DNA of 64,000 nt from Myxococcus sp046520405 (GTDB lineage: Bacteria; Myxococcota; Myxococcia; Myxococcales; Myxococcaceae): the NCBI GenBank assembly GCA_046520405.1, contig JBKGHI010000017.1, positions 1-64,000 of the forward strand. The letters are read 5' to 3'. The position numbers and the translations under genes are program-made. This document shows positions 62,991-64,000 of the stretch, in pieces. Within the stretch, counting starts at the first letter, position 1, and each line of letters opens with the position of its first letter. The notes below the pieces were generated by a model, which had not been told where the DNA came from, ran no database searches, and saw only the letters and a program-made list of their open reading frames with translations.

Positions 62991-63910
62991 TATCGTCTCG
63001 GGCAGAGTTGGATCCACTTAGGGTCGGTGCTTTGTGCCCAAATAACAGGGAGCGTTGCGTCAGGCACTGAGTGTTCGAATGCGAGGGTTAGTGAGAGGTT
63101 GTGGTACCCGTATTTGAAATTCGTCCCTTGCTGCATGTATGTCGGGAGGATTAGTTCTTTGCTCGTGCGCTCAAGGAAGTCTTCGATCTTGCCGGATAGT
63201 GGTGAGAGTCCCGTGATGTTTAGGTTGTCATCGATGTTGCGTATCGAGTAGGTCTTGTCGAGAGTGTGGGCGCAGTGGATGTTTATGTCTGGGGCCTTTT
63301 GATGGATTCTGGATATGCCGTAGGCGGTAGCTACTGTGCATAAGTAGTGGACAGGGAATGGATTTGCCGCAAATGCCTCCGCAAAAGAGCTGGGTTGGGT
63401 ATTGAGGTATTGGCGTTCCCAAGTTTCGATTAGTTGATTGCCGGAGCCGATGAAGTCATCGATAAAGACAACCGGCTGGCCTGCGCGAGCTGATTGGAGG
63501 GCGTCGTAGGGTTCTTTGATGCTTGATTCCGGAATGGCAAGGACCTGCCTTGCTTTTCTGCAGTAGATGTTCCCTGAATCTGTCGGGTTGGGGTTTTCGC
63601 CTTCTGTTCGGGTGAAGACTGCGTTCGAGAGAAATGACTTGAGTGAAGTCTCCCTGTCTTTGATGTGGGTGTGTGTTGATGTTGTTTGCTCGATTAGTCG
63701 CTCGAAGGCGGCGGTGAGCATTTTATTGGCATGGAAGTCTGAGATGAATGTGAATTGATTCAGTATTGCGGCGGCCACTAGTTGGTCGGGGGGCTTGAAG
63801 TTGTTGAGCCATGCTCTGGGTCTAATGAGTGGCTCTCCGTGCCATAGTCTTGTGGCTTTGAGTGCCTCGCATCTGGAGAGGGTGTTTTCTATGAAGATAT
63901 CTGGGCGCAT
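62990..63910 (-). CDS. Phosphoribosyltransferase-like protein (PRTase-CE type)
   Basis: 306 residues, first gene of the operon. The PRPP-binding loop 'PVVFIDDFIGSGNQLIETW' (about 146-164; Asp151, Asp152, then Gly-Ser-Gly) is the type I PRTase signature with an added 'FIG' found in conflict-system PRTases. The N-terminal ~60 residues ('WLNNFKPPDQLVAAAILNQFTFISD') resemble the helical cap of PRTase-CE proteins described in bacterial conflict systems. It might attach or consume a nucleotide as the toxic or signalling activity. AT-rich coding sequence. Confidence 0.78.
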   Translation of the reverse strand: MRPDIFIENTLSRCEALKATRLWHGEPLIRPRAWLNNFKPPDQLVAAAILNQFTFISDFHANKMLTAAFERLIEQTTSTHTHIKDRETSLKSFLSNAVFTRTEGENPNPTDSGNIYCRKARQVLAIPESSIKEPYDALQSARAGQPVVFIDDFIGSGNQLIETWERQYLNTQPSSFAEAFAANPFPVHYLCTVATAYGISRIHQKAPDINIHCAHTLDKTYSIRNIDDNLNITGLSPLSGKIEDFLERTSKELILPTYMQQGTNFKYGYHNLSLTLAFEHSVPDATLPVIWAQSTDPKWIQLCPRR

Positions 63911-64000
63911 TTGACTTGCTGTCTATACTTGGGGCTGGGGTGGCGGGGAGTGTTGGAGCTGGTGAACTTCTTTCTTTTGGGATGTTCGGGGCCACGTTGG
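63911..64000 (-). promoter_or_regulatory. Presumed promoter region of the PRTase operon (partial)
   Basis: The 90 bases before the PRTase ATG are the only upstream sequence visible. On the minus strand a TATAGA lies about 15 bases before the ATG; no confident -35 is visible. The window ends here, so upstream genes of the island are unseen. Confidence 0.3.

Overview
The window is high-GC DNA (about 70% by eye over most of its length) from a myxobacterium, most likely Myxococcus or a close relative. Evidence: a MYXO-CTERM sorting tail (18852-21104), a divergent ArgR facing an acylated-intermediate arginine operon, spoVG-prs-rplY-pth-rpsF-rpsR-rplI synteny, and many Myxococcus-style small lipoproteins and two-component genes. 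No rRNA, tRNA or CRISPR array was recognised.

Layout. 1-7.5 kb: the tail of an unknown gene, truA, a membrane protein, a tandem universal stress protein, a patatin-like lipase, a CPA1 Na+/H+ antiporter and a VTT membrane protein. 7.4-15.7 kb: a seven-gene minus-strand arginine operon (argF'-argB-argE-argH-argG-P-loop protein-argC), divergent from argR across a region rich in GTGAATATGC half-sites. Its transcarbamylase is of the N-acyl-ornithine type, so the pathway probably runs through an acylated citrulline. 15.8-29 kb: a secreted repeat protein, an ECF sigma factor, a quinone reductase/HxlR redox pair, a MYXO-CTERM lipoprotein, an M20 peptidase, tandem DUF418 genes (the second frameshifted), a frameshifted di-haem oxidoreductase, an LLM flavin enzyme and a spermidine-synthase-like protein. 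29-45.5 kb: housekeeping genes (clpB, thiE, a broken thiD-like gene, dnaB, a LytS/LytR-type pair with an acyltransferase, ribosomal genes, pth, prs, spoVG). 46-50.7 kb: a tdk-upp-like-hpt salvage operon, two paralogous Cys-rich lipoproteins, an aquaporin and a LysE exporter.

50.7-58.1 kb is an accessory cassette. It carries TIGR02270-type, DUF2169 and thiolase-like T6SS accessory genes, a DUF4150 (PAAR-like) effector with a deaminase-like C-terminus, and a SUKH immunity protein. The cassette lies between two direct copies of the same locus, including 450 bp that appear identical. The right copy is intact and the left copy is truncated. 59.1-63.9 kb is a compact, visibly lower-GC four-gene operon: a PRTase-CE-like phosphoribosyltransferase, an ORC/CDC6-like AAA ATPase, an unknown protein and an N6-adenine DNA methylase. 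It looks like an anti-phage or conflict system whose gene combination I do not recognise as a named system.

Caution on sequence quality: the essential gene pth carries a one-base frameshift, and similar one-base shifts occur in the second DUF418 gene, the di-haem oxidoreductase leader and (twice) the thiD-like gene. Some or all of these 'pseudogenes' may be assembly or sequencing indels.
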